Translations under genes and position numbers: made by a program
Notes under the pieces: model-generated
Database searches by the model: none
The model's input: only the letters and a program-made list of their open reading frames with translations
Told to the model about the DNA's origin: nothing
Shown: in pieces, positions 47,515-55,545 of the stretch
Layout of the letters: every line of letters begins with the position of its first letter
How positions within the stretch are numbered: the stretch's first letter is position 1
From: Sphingopyxis sp. BE259
GTDB taxonomy: Bacteria > Pseudomonadota > Alphaproteobacteria > Sphingomonadales > Sphingomonadaceae
Direction of reading: 5' to 3'
Length of the DNA: 64,000 nucleotides
Assembly: GCF_031457495.1 (NCBI RefSeq)
Contig: NZ_JAVDWM010000001.1
Span: 3,609,725-3,673,724, forward strand

Positions 47515-49089
47515 ATGCATCGCAAAAGCCTGCTGCTCGCCGCCTGCCTCTCTTTCACGCTCGTCCCGCCCGCATTCGCGCAGACGGTGACCGGATCGGG
47601 GGTCGTCCCCTCGACCGCAGCGAACAGCGCCGAGCGCTCGATCGGTTTTGCCGCCAGCGCCCCCGCGAGCGGCGCGCTGGTTATCGTGACGACCGACGCG
47701 ACGTTGCCGCCGCTCGACGGGGTAGCACTCGGCGCCGCCGAACGGCAGGCGGTGACCGCGGCAATCGGCGCCGCGACGTTCGACGGGAAGGCCGGATCGA
47801 CGCTGTCGCTGCGCGGGATCGGGGCGCATTCGCGTATCCTGCTCGTTGGCGCTGGCGCGACGCCGACCTCGCTCGCGCTCGCAGAAGCGGGCGGCAAGGC
47901 GGCACAGGAATTGAAAAGCGAGGCACAGCCGGTGACGATTGCGGGCGCCTTTGGCGATACCAGCGCCGCCGACGTCGCTTATGGCTTCGCGCTCGGCCAA
48001 TATCGCTTCGACCGCTACAAAACCGCCGACAAAAAGGCGCCGCCGACCGGCGCCGTCACCGTCGTCGGCGCCAACCCGGCCGCGGCCGAAGCGGCGTTTT
48101 CGGGCCGCTGGGCGCCGCTTGTCGATGGCGTCCGCCTGTCGCGCGACCTCGCCAACGAGCCCGCCAACGTCATTTATCCCGAAAGTTTCGTCACCCGGGT
48201 GCGCGAGGCGTTCGCTGGCGCCGCCGGGGTCAGCATCGAAGTGCTCGACGAAGCCGCGATGCGGAAACTCGGCATGGGCACTATCGTCGGGGTCGGCCAG
48301 GGCAGCCCGCGCGGGTCGCGGCTGATGCTGGTGCGCTATCGCGGCGCAAACGCCCCCGCCGCGCCGATGGCGTTCGTGGGCAAGGGGATCACCTTTGATT
48401 CGGGCGGCATCTCGCTGAAGCCCGGCGCCGGCATGTGGGACATGAAGGGCGATATGTCGGGCGCCGCGTCGGTGATGGGCGCCGTCCTCTCGCTCGCCAA
48501 ATCGCGCGCGTCGGCGCATGTCGTCGGTGTCGCGGCGCTCGCCGAAAACATGCCCGACGGCAATGCCCAGCGTCCGGGCGACGTCACCCGCACCATGTCG
48601 GGCAAGACGATCGAGATGCTGAACAGCGATGCCGAAGGCCGCCTCGTGCTCGCCGACGCCAATGAATATGTCGCGCAGGCTTACAAGCCGCGCGCCATCG
48701 TCAACATCGCGACGTTGACCGGCGCGATCGTCGGCGCGCTCGACGATCAATATGCCGGGCTGTTCGCGCGCAACGAAAAACTCGCCGCCGCGCTGCTGAC
48801 CGCCGGGTCGGTGAGCGGCGAAGAATTGTGGCGGATGCCGCTCCACAAGAATTTCGCCGAAAAGATCAAATCGGACATCGCCGACGTCCGCAACATCACC
48901 CCCAACCAGGGGCCGGGCGCCAGCATCGGCGCGCACGTCATCGGCTATTTCGTCGACGAAGCGACGCCCTGGGCACATCTCGACATCGCCGGGGTCAACC
49001 AAGCCGACAAGGCGTCATCGCTGGTCCCCAAGGGGATGAGCGGCTTTGGCGTGCGGCTGCTCGACCAGCTAGCGCGGTCGGGCGAATAG
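47515..49089 (+). CDS. Exported leucyl aminopeptidase (M17)
   Basis: 524 residues: signal peptide (MHRKSLLLAACLSFTLVPPAFAQ), N-terminal regulatory domain, then M17 catalytic domain with VGKGITFDSGGISLKPGAGMWDMKGDM (metal and catalytic Lys region) and NSDAEGRLVLADA (usual NTDAEGR with Thr to Ser). Removes N-terminal residues from peptides; the signal puts it in the periplasm, unlike cytosolic PepA. ATG at 47515 begins the signal peptide. It is divergent from the acylase gene (146 bp). Confidence 0.92.
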   Translation: MHRKSLLLAACLSFTLVPPAFAQTVTGSGVVPSTAANSAERSIGFAASAPASGALVIVTTDATLPPLDGVALGAAERQAVTAAIGAATFDGKAGSTLSLRGIGAHSRILLVGAGATPTSLALAEAGGKAAQELKSEAQPVTIAGAFGDTSAADVAYGFALGQYRFDRYKTADKKAPPTGAVTVVGANPAAAEAAFSGRWAPLVDGVRLSRDLANEPANVIYPESFVTRVREAFAGAAGVSIEVLDEAAMRKLGMGTIVGVGQGSPRGSRLMLVRYRGANAPAAPMAFVGKGITFDSGGISLKPGAGMWDMKGDMSGAASVMGAVLSLAKSRASAHVVGVAALAENMPDGNAQRPGDVTRTMSGKTIEMLNSDAEGRLVLADANEYVAQAYKPRAIVNIATLTGAIVGALDDQYAGLFARNEKLAAALLTAGSVSGEELWRMPLHKNFAEKIKSDIADVRNITPNQGPGASIGAHVIGYFVDEATPWAHLDIAGVNQADKASSLVPKGMSGFGVRLLDQLARSGE

Positions 49090-49107
49090 CCGTTTGCCGC
49101 TCCCACA

Positions 49108-49189
49108 TTCGTCAGCCCGATGAAGGCCGGGATCTCGCCGGTGCGCGTTGACGCGACGATGAGACCCTGGCCTTCGCCGGGGTGACGAA
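49108..49189. repeat. Palindromic intergenic repeat, family D
   Basis: 82 bp; left arm TTCGTCAGCCCGATGAAGGC pairs with right arm GCCTTCGCCGGGGTGACGAA. A degenerate palindrome with the same TTCGTCA-type end as families A-C. It lies 19 bp after the stop of the aminopeptidase gene and could act as its terminator. Confidence 0.75.
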
Positions 49190-49219
49190 ATGAGGGTTTG
49201 CTAAAGCAAGCACCCCCTT

Positions 49220-49239
49220 GTGTTGCCAAATGGCAACAC
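49220..49239. promoter_or_regulatory. Perfect palindrome upstream of clpB
   Basis: GTGTTGCCA-AA-TGGCAACAC, a perfect 9-bp inverted repeat with a 2-bp spacer, 31 bp before the clpB start. Its position and symmetry suggest a heat-shock-related operator; it is not a CIRCE element and I see no clear sigma-32 promoter. Confidence 0.55.
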
Positions 49240-49270
49240 TATCTTGGTCGGCGAGAAAGGGGCTTTCTAG

Positions 49271-51850
49271 ATGAACCTCGAAAAATTCACCGACCGCGCC
49301 AAGGGCTTTCTGCAGGCCGCGCAGACGATTGCGATCCGCATGAATCATCAGCGGATTTCGCCCGAACATATCGCCAAGGCGTTGCTCGAAGACAGCGAAG
49401 GCATGGCCGCCGGGCTGATCGCCAAAAGCGGCGGCGATGCCGCGCGCGCGGCGCAGGGCATCGACGCGCTGCTCGCCAAAGTGCCCGCGGTGTCCGGGTC
49501 GGGCGCGCAGCAAACACCGGGACTCGACAACGACGCGGTGCGCCTGCTCGATCAGGCCGAGCGAGTGGCAAGCAAGGCAGGCGACGGTTATGTCACCGTC
49601 GAGCGGCTGCTGGTCGCGATGGCACTCGCGCCGACCACCCCGGTCGGCAAAGCCTTTGCCGACGCGGGACTCAAGCCCGACGCGCTGAACGCCGCGATCA
49701 ACGACCTGCGCGGCGGCCGCGCCGCCGACACCGCGAGCAGCGAAGACCGTTACGACGCGCTCAAGAAATTCGCCCGCGACCTCACCGAAGTCGCGCGCGA
49801 AGGTAAGCTAGATCCGGTGATCGGTCGCGATGAGGAAATCCGCCGCACCATCCAGATCCTCGCGCGCCGGACCAAGAATAATCCGGTGCTGATCGGCGAA
49901 CCGGGGGTCGGCAAGACCGCAATCGCCGAAGGACTCGCGCTGCGTATCGTCAATGGCGACGTTCCCGACAGTCTGAAGGACCGCCGCCTGTTGTCGCTCG
50001 ACATGGGATCGCTGATCGCGGGCGCCAAATATCGCGGCGAATTCGAAGAACGGCTCAAAGGCGTACTCGACGATGTGAAGGCCGCCGCGGGCGAGATCAT
50101 CCTGTTCATCGACGAAATGCACACGCTGGTCGGCGCGGGCAAGGGCGAGGGCGCGATGGACGCCTCGAACCTGCTCAAGCCCGCACTGGCGCGCGGCGAG
50201 TTGCACTGCATCGGCGCAACGACGCTCGACGAATATCGCAAGCATGTCGAAAAAGACCCCGCGCTCCAGCGGCGCTTCCAGCCGGTGTTCGTCGGCGAAC
50301 CGACGGTCGAGGATTCGATCTCGATCTTGCGCGGGCTCAAGGAAAAATACGAGCTGCACCATGGCGTCCGCATCACCGACGGCGCGATCGTCGCCGCGGC
50401 AACGCTTTCGAACCGCTATATCTCCGACCGCTTTCTGCCCGACAAGGCGATCGACCTGATGGACGAGGCCGCGAGCCGCATCCGCATGGAAGTGGAGTCA
50501 AAGCCCGAAGAGATCGAGACGCTCGACCGCCGCATCATCCAGATGAAGATCGAGGAATCGGCGCTGTCGAAGGAAAGCGACGCCGCGTCAAAGGACCGGC
50601 TGGCGACCTTGCGCGCGGACCTCGCCAATCTTGAACAGCAATCGGCCGAAGTCACCCAGAAATGGCAGGCCGAGAAGGACAAGATTCACGCCGAGGCGAA
50701 GATCAAGGAAGAGCTGGATGCGGCGCGTTCGGCGCTCGATCAGGCGCAGCGCGCCGGCGACCTCGCGAAGGCGGGTGAGCTATCATATGGCACGATACCC
50801 GGCCTCGAAAAGCAGCTCGCCGATGCCGAAGCCGCCGCGGGCAACGCGATGCTGCGCGAGGAAGTCACCGCCGACGATATCGCCGCGGTGGTCAGCAAAT
50901 GGACCGGCATCCCCATCGATCGGATGATGGAGGGCGAGCGTGAGAAGCTGCTGGGCATGGAAGCGACGCTGGCCAGCCGCGTCATCGGCCAGGACGAAGC
51001 GGTGCGCGCCGTCTCGACCGCCGTCCGCCGCGCCCGCGCCGGGCTGCAAGACCCGAACCGCCCGCTCGGTTCGTTCCTGTTCCTCGGCCCGACGGGCGTC
51101 GGCAAGACCGAACTGACCAAGGCGCTCGCCCGCTTCCTGTTCGACGACGACAATGCGATGGTCCGCATCGACATGTCCGAATTCATGGAAAAGCACAGCG
51201 TCGCACGGCTCGTCGGTGCCCCCCCGGGCTATGTCGGTTATGAAGAAGGCGGCACGCTCACCGAAGCGGTGCGCCGCCGCCCCTATCAGGTCGTGCTGTT
51301 CGACGAGGTCGAGAAAGCCCATCCCGACGTGTTCAACATCCTGCTCCAGGTGCTCGACGACGGGCGCCTGACCGACGGGCAGGGGCGCACGGTCGATTTC
51401 ACCAACACGCTGATCATCCTGACCTCGAACCTCGGCAGCCAGGCGATCGCGGCGCTGCCCGACGATGCCCCGGTCGAACAGGCCGAACCCGCGGTGATGG
51501 AGGTCGTGCGCGGCCATTTCCGCCCCGAATTTCTCAACCGGCTCGATGAGATCGTCCTCTTCAACCGCCTCGCGCAGCAGCATATGGGCGGCATCGTCGA
51601 TATTCAGGTGGCCCGGGTGCAGAAGCTGCTCGCCGACCGCAAGGTCACCCTCGACCTCACCGACGCCGCGCGCGCGTGGCTCGGCCGGGTCGGTTATGAT
51701 CCAGTCTATGGCGCCCGCCCGCTCAAGCGCGCGGTGCAGAAATATCTGCAGGATCCGCTTGCCGATCTGATCCTGAAAGGCGAGGTCCGCGATGGCTCGA
51801 CGATCCGGGTCGACGAAGGCGACGGCGCCCTGATACTGACACCCGGCTGA
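49271..51850 (+). CDS. clpB: ATP-dependent disaggregase ClpB
   Basis: Hexameric AAA+ chaperone of 859 residues that, with DnaK, extracts proteins from aggregates. N-domain (about 1-150), NBD1 with Walker [16 protein letters not shown], the M-domain coiled coil (about 405-525), NBD2 with [14 protein letters not shown] and Walker [15 protein letters not shown], and C-terminal cap. All motifs are intact. AAGGGG precedes the ATG. A perfect palindrome lies upstream. Confidence 0.98.
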   Translation: MNLEKFTDRAKGFLQAAQTIAIRMNHQRISPEHIAKALLEDSEGMAAGLIAKSGGDAARAAQGIDALLAKVPAVSGSGAQQTPGLDNDAVRLLDQAERVASKAGDGYVTVERLLVAMALAPTTPVGKAFADAGLKPDALNAAINDLRGGRAADTASSEDRYDALKKFARDLTEVAREGKLDPVIGRDEEIRRTIQILARRTKNNPVLIGEPGVGKTAIAEGLALRIVNGDVPDSLKDRRLLSLDMGSLIAGAKYRGEFEERLKGVLDDVKAAAGEIILFIDEMHTLVGAGKGEGAMDASNLLKPALARGELHCIGATTLDEYRKHVEKDPALQRRFQPVFVGEPTVEDSISILRGLKEKYELHHGVRITDGAIVAAATLSNRYISDRFLPDKAIDLMDEAASRIRMEVESKPEEIETLDRRIIQMKIEESALSKESDAASKDRLATLRADLANLEQQSAEVTQKWQAEKDKIHAEAKIKEELDAARSALDQAQRAGDLAKAGELSYGTIPGLEKQLADAEAAAGNAMLREEVTADDIAAVVSKWTGIPIDRMMEGEREKLLGMEATLASRVIGQDEAVRAVSTAVRRARAGLQDPNRPLGSFLFLGPTGVGKTELTKALARFLFDDDNAMVRIDMSEFMEKHSVARLVGAPPGYVGYEEGGTLTEAVRRRPYQVVLFDEVEKAHPDVFNILLQVLDDGRLTDGQGRTVDFTNTLIILTSNLGSQAIAALPDDAPVEQAEPAVMEVVRGHFRPEFLNRLDEIVLFNRLAQQHMGGIVDIQVARVQKLLADRKVTLDLTDAARAWLGRVGYDPVYGARPLKRAVQKYLQDPLADLILKGEVRDGSTIRVDEGDGALILTPG

Positions 51851-51869
51851 CGTCAGCCGCGAGATCGGC

Positions 51870-52175
51870 CTAGTTGCTGTGGTTCACCGGCGCCCGCGTC
51901 ATCGCCTCCAGCGTATCGCGCGAATCCTGGTTGCCCTGCGCCCACAGCTTTTTCCACTGTTCGTTGGTGTGGCAAACGCGCGCCTTCTTCACCAAAGACC
52001 CGAGTTCCTCGATCTTGCGGCATCTGACATAATAGGGATGCGCCGTCGCCAGCCCCTCGTTGTGAGCCTTGATTTCGGTACTGGTCATCGTCGACGGCGG
52101 GCGATCGGGCGGCGTGCGATCGGCGGCAGGGTCCGTTGCTGCAGCGGCAACGACGAACAGGACAATATCCAGCAC
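51870..52175 (-). CDS. Small exported protein, tandem paralogue 3
   Basis: 101 residues starting GTG at 52175 with AAGGAG 8 bp before it. A short hydrophobic start (about 1-14) is a probable weak signal peptide. The conserved block MTSTEIKAHNEGLA...YYVRCRK...GSLVKKARVCHTNEQWKK...GNQDSRDTLEAM is shared with the genes at 52190 and 52564. Two cysteines are conserved in all three (CRK and RVC), probably a disulfide. Last of the three-gene row. Function unknown. Confidence 0.72.
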   Translation of the reverse strand: MLDIVLFVVAAAATDPAADRTPPDRPPSTMTSTEIKAHNEGLATAHPYYVRCRKIEELGSLVKKARVCHTNEQWKKLWAQGNQDSRDTLEAMTRAPVNHSN

Positions 52176-52189
52176 CGGGCTAGCTCCTT

Positions 52190-52543
52190 CTATTGCGGGC
52201 GGATTTCCGGGCCGAGATCATCCTGTATCTCGCGCGAGTTGGTCCAGCCGCGGGCCAGCAATTCCATCGAGTCGCGCGCCTCCTGATTGCCCTTGTCGCC
52301 AATCCGTTTCCAATTGGCGTTGGTGTTGCAAACGCGCAGTTTCTTGACCAGCGAGCCCGAAACCTCGATGCGGCGGCATCGGATATAATTGGCGTCGGTC
52401 GCGGCGAGATCCTGGTTATGGACGTCGATTTCCGCCCCGGTCATCTCCGACGCTGACCGCGCCGCCGGACCGGCTTCGCTGCCCGCCGCAGTCGGCACGC
52501 CCGACAGGGCGAGCAGGGTTATGAGGACAATAGCACTCGACAT
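52190..52543 (-). CDS. Small exported protein, tandem paralogue 2
   Basis: 117 residues with a clear signal peptide (MSSAIVLITLLALSGVPTAAG). Conserved block MTGAEIDVHNQDLA...YIRCRRIEVSGSLVKKLRVCNTNANWKRIGDKGNQEARDSME; longest C-terminal tail of the three (NSREIQDDLGPEIRPQ). 14 bp before paralogue 3 and 20 bp after paralogue 1. Function unknown. Confidence 0.78.
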   Translation of the reverse strand: MSSAIVLITLLALSGVPTAAGSEAGPAARSASEMTGAEIDVHNQDLAATDANYIRCRRIEVSGSLVKKLRVCNTNANWKRIGDKGNQEARDSMELLARGWTNSREIQDDLGPEIRPQ

Positions 52544-52563
52544 CGCGATTCCTCTTTGCAGTT

Positions 52564-52890
52564 TCAGTTCGAATTACCCGCCTTGCTGGTCATGGCCTCT
52601 GCCGTGTCGCGGGCGTTCTGGCTGCCCTTGGCGCTCACTTCTTTCCACTTTTCATTGGTGTAGCAGACGCGATTTTTCTTCACGAGCGACCCGATTTCCA
52701 GCGTCTTGCGGCATTTGATGTAATTGGGATCGGTCTGCGCCAGCCCCTTATTATAGGCGCTGATCTCGGTCGGCGTCATCGCCGACGGCGCCTTTGGCGG
52801 CGGCGCCCGCTCGCCAGTGCCTTCGGCCGCGAGCACGGCGGGCATGGCCATCAGCGTCGCGGCGGCAAACAGGGACATGATCTCGCGCAT
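52564..52890 (-). CDS. Small exported protein, tandem paralogue 1
   Basis: 108 residues with a signal peptide (MREIMSLFAAATLMAMPAVLA) followed by a proline-rich linker and the shared block MTPTEISAYNKGLAQTDPNYIKCRK...GSLVKKNRVCYTNEKWKE...GSQNARDTAEAM. ATG at 52890 has GAGGAT upstream and begins a good signal peptide, so the longer open frame is rejected. First gene of the row. Function unknown. Confidence 0.78.
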   Translation of the reverse strand: MREIMSLFAAATLMAMPAVLAAEGTGERAPPPKAPSAMTPTEISAYNKGLAQTDPNYIKCRKTLEIGSLVKKNRVCYTNEKWKEVSAKGSQNARDTAEAMTSKAGNSN

Positions 52891-53007
52891 TGCATCCTCC
52901 TCGCGGCCGAAAAAACCGGCGCTATATCCGCCGATTATAAGATCGACCGGGGGTGTTCGCCAAGCGGAATTTCGAACCGGGACAGCGGCCGCCAGCAACG
53001 CTCCGTG

Positions 53008-54192
53008 TCAGCGCGGGATGGCATATCCCGATGCATCGGCAGACGCAAAATAGCGCAGCAACAGGTCGCGTTCGCGTTCGCTGAGATGCGGATTCCACAC
53101 GTCGAAGATCAGCACCGCGCGCAGGTCGTTGCTGTCGTTCCACGCTTCGTGCTCGATGGTGTCGTCGAAAGCAAAGGCGCGGCCCGCTTGCCACGCCCGC
53201 GTTTCGCCGCCGACCCGAAAGCCGCACCCCGGCGGCACGATCAGCGGCAGGTGGACGATCGCTCGGGTGTTGGTGACGCCGGTATGCGGCGGGATCCGCG
53301 TATGCGGTTTCAGCATCGAGAAAAAAGCACTCGGTGCGCGGCCGGGGATGCGCGCGCCCGGGATCGCGGCGAGCGCCGCGGCGGTGGCCGGGCAGCGGTC
53401 GAGCACGGCCTGGTTAGCCGTGCCATATTCCCACAGGAAACAGGCCCCCCAGTCGAGCCGGTTGTCGAGCGGCGACCAGATCGATGTGGGGGTTCCTGCC
53501 TCCATCCGCACATAGGGCCGCAACGCATCGCCCGGATCGTCGAGCAGCGCTTGCAACTCGGCGCGAATGGCGTCGGTTTGCGCCTCGATGTCGGCGAACC
53601 ACGGGAAATGCGCCCGATCGAAAAACTCGTCGGCCGGCAAAAAGGGATAGTGGATGCCCGCACATTCGTTGCGATAAATCCGGCGGCGACCCAGCGCACT
53701 GGCGATAAACGCCGCGCCGCGCCGCGCCTCGGTTTCGGACAAGCTGTCGCCAAGGTCGGCAAAAGCGTCCGACGCCGCCAAAAACATCGTGTCGGTCGCG
53801 GTGGTGACAAAGGCCTGGCCATGCGCCAGCAACGGAGCCAGCGGCGGGGGCAGCGGGTCGAGCTGCGCCCCCAGCGCGATCGCCGCGCTCCACGCGGCCA
53901 GCGCCGCCCCCTTGTCATCCCGCGCCTCATAACGTTCCGCCTTGCGGATCCACGCGATCAGGTCGCGGCGATCGATCGCGAGCGCGGCATCAAGGGCGGC
54001 CAATTCGCGATCGTCGTCGCCCAGCGCGCGCCACGCCGATGCCAGATTGCGGTGCAACGCGCCCGATTGCGGATCGGCCGTTATGGCGACGGCAAAATGG
54101 GCGGTCGCGGCGGCCGGATCGCCCGCCTGCAAAGCCGCGATGCCAAGCCGATTGGCCTCGACGGCCGACGGGGGCGGAGGGGTGCTGGTCAT
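53008..54192 (-). CDS. TPR protein with aspartyl/asparaginyl beta-hydroxylase domain
   Basis: 394 residues. N-terminal TPR-like repeats (about 10-110: EANRLGIAALQAGDPAAATAHFAVAI and on) and a C-terminal AspH domain (about 210-390) with Fe ligands in PPHTGVTNTRAIVHLPL and FDDTIEHEAWNDSN. Fe/2-oxoglutarate enzyme hydroxylating Asp or Asn in a protein or peptide. The longer open frame would overlap the divergent sulfotransferase-like gene, so ATG 54192 is preferred. In sphingomonads such genes sit near TonB receptors, as here. Confidence 0.88.
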   Translation of the reverse strand: MTSTPPPPSAVEANRLGIAALQAGDPAAATAHFAVAITADPQSGALHRNLASAWRALGDDDRELAALDAALAIDRRDLIAWIRKAERYEARDDKGAALAAWSAAIALGAQLDPLPPPLAPLLAHGQAFVTTATDTMFLAASDAFADLGDSLSETEARRGAAFIASALGRRRIYRNECAGIHYPFLPADEFFDRAHFPWFADIEAQTDAIRAELQALLDDPGDALRPYVRMEAGTPTSIWSPLDNRLDWGACFLWEYGTANQAVLDRCPATAAALAAIPGARIPGRAPSAFFSMLKPHTRIPPHTGVTNTRAIVHLPLIVPPGCGFRVGGETRAWQAGRAFAFDDTIEHEAWNDSNDLRAVLIFDVWNPHLSERERDLLLRYFASADASGYAIPR

Positions 54193-54235
54193 GGCCATGC
54201 TTGCCATTGGCAGGCGCGATCGGCAAGGTCGATTG

Positions 54236-55261
54236 ATGACCTCCGCCGCTTCCGTGCCTGCCATCATCCGCGATGCCGAATGGCTGGCGCACCGCTATGA
54301 TCCCGGCCATGATGCCTTTCATTTTCGGCGGGTGCCCCGCGATGTGCGCCGGGCGGTGCCGTTCCTGACCGATCAGCATTTGGGCGAAGAGGCGGCGCCG
54401 GCGGTGCTGCGCCGGAGCGATTGCCGTAATGCGGCGGGCGACGCTGCGGCGCCGGTCCATTTTCTGTTTCATTCGGCCTATTGCGCCTCGACGATGCTGG
54501 CGAAGATGCTGGACATGCCGGGGAGTGCGAGCGGTCTGTCGGAGCCGGTGCTGCTGAACGACATGGTCGGCTGGCGGCGCCGCGGCGCCGCGCCGCGCGA
54601 TCATGCCGCCGGTTTGGACGATGCGCTGCACCTGCTTGGCCGCAGCTTTGCGGCGGGCGAGGCGGTGGTGATCAAGCCGTCGAACATTTTCAATCCGTTG
54701 GCCCGCGGCGCACTGATGCTGCGACCGCAGGCGCGGGCGATCCTGCTCTACGCGCCGCTGCGGGCGTTCCTGCTCTCGGTCGCGCGCAAGGGACTATGGT
54801 GTCGGCTGTGGTGCCGCGAATTGCTCGAAGGCTATCTCGCCGATGGCTTTGTCGATCTGGGGTTCGACGCACGCGACTATTTCCGCCAATCCGACCTTCA
54901 GGTGGCGGCGATCGGCTGGCTGGCGCAGCACCAGGCGTTCGCGGCCCTGCTGGACTGGGCTCCCGACCGCGTCGTCTCGCTCGACAGCGAAGTGCTGACC
55001 GGCGATCCGGTGGCTGCGGTTGGCGCGGCGATGGCCCATCTGGGGTTGACCGAAAGCCGCGAAGCGGTTGCGGCGCACCCGGCCTTGGGGCGGAACAGCA
55101 AGTCGGGAACAGCCTTTGCGGTCGGCGAACGCCAGCGCGATCTCGATGCCGCCGCAGCCGCGTATGGCGCGGAAATCGACCAAGTCATCGGCTGGGCGGA
55201 GGCCATTGCCGAACAGGCCGCCATCCCGCTCGCCCTGCCGCGACCGCTTTCGATCGGCTGA
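54236..55261 (+). CDS. Sulfotransferase-like protein
   Basis: 341 residues. HFLFHSAYCASTMLAKMLDMPG (about residues 78-100) resembles the 5'-phosphosulfate loop of PAPS-dependent sulfotransferases (HSaxxaSTxL); a second PAPS-contact region lies near residue 170, PQARAILLYAPLRAFLLSVARKG. Likely cytosolic. Divergent from the AspH gene (44 bp) and near TonB receptor 3. This trio often co-occurs, suggesting a peptide-modification or signalling role. Whether it truly transfers sulfate is uncertain. Confidence 0.78.
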   Translation: MTSAASVPAIIRDAEWLAHRYDPGHDAFHFRRVPRDVRRAVPFLTDQHLGEEAAPAVLRRSDCRNAAGDAAAPVHFLFHSAYCASTMLAKMLDMPGSASGLSEPVLLNDMVGWRRRGAAPRDHAAGLDDALHLLGRSFAAGEAVVIKPSNIFNPLARGALMLRPQARAILLYAPLRAFLLSVARKGLWCRLWCRELLEGYLADGFVDLGFDARDYFRQSDLQVAAIGWLAQHQAFAALLDWAPDRVVSLDSEVLTGDPVAAVGAAMAHLGLTESREAVAAHPALGRNSKSGTAFAVGERQRDLDAAAAAYGAEIDQVIGWAEAIAEQAAIPLALPRPLSIG

Positions 55262-55338
55262 ACGCCCAAGACCGCCGCGATTTTATCGTCGTCACCAAGG
55301 CTTTCGGCTGGTGATGGTCGATCGCGGACCTTTAATTT

Positions 55339-55430
55339 CGTCATCCCGGACTTGATCCGGGATCCATCTACCCTCTCAAGATTACGGCGGCGCAAGGGGT
55401 CATGGATCCCCGATCAAGTCCGGGGTGACG
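55339..55430. repeat. Palindromic intergenic repeat, family B, copy 1
   Basis: 92 bp; left arm CGTCATCCCGGACTTGATCC, right arm GATCAAGTCCGGGGTGACG. Same family as the truncated copy at 63921-64000. Follows the sulfotransferase-like gene. Confidence 0.88.
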
Positions 55431-55491
55431 ATGGTGGGCTATGTCCGTTCCCCACCCAAAACCAGCAATTAGCTGCGGGCTCGGCGCCATA

Positions 55492-55521
55492 GAAAAAGGG
55501 GCGGGCATTGCTGCCCGCCCC
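55492..55521 (-). terminator. Terminator of TonB receptor 3
   Basis: A perfect 10-bp stem (GGGGCGGGCA, loop TTGC, TGCCCGCCCC) followed, in the minus direction, by a run of five T. It lies 24 bp after the receptor stop. Confidence 0.85.
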
Positions 55522-55545
55522 CCATTTCTGTCGAAGCGTGAAGGA

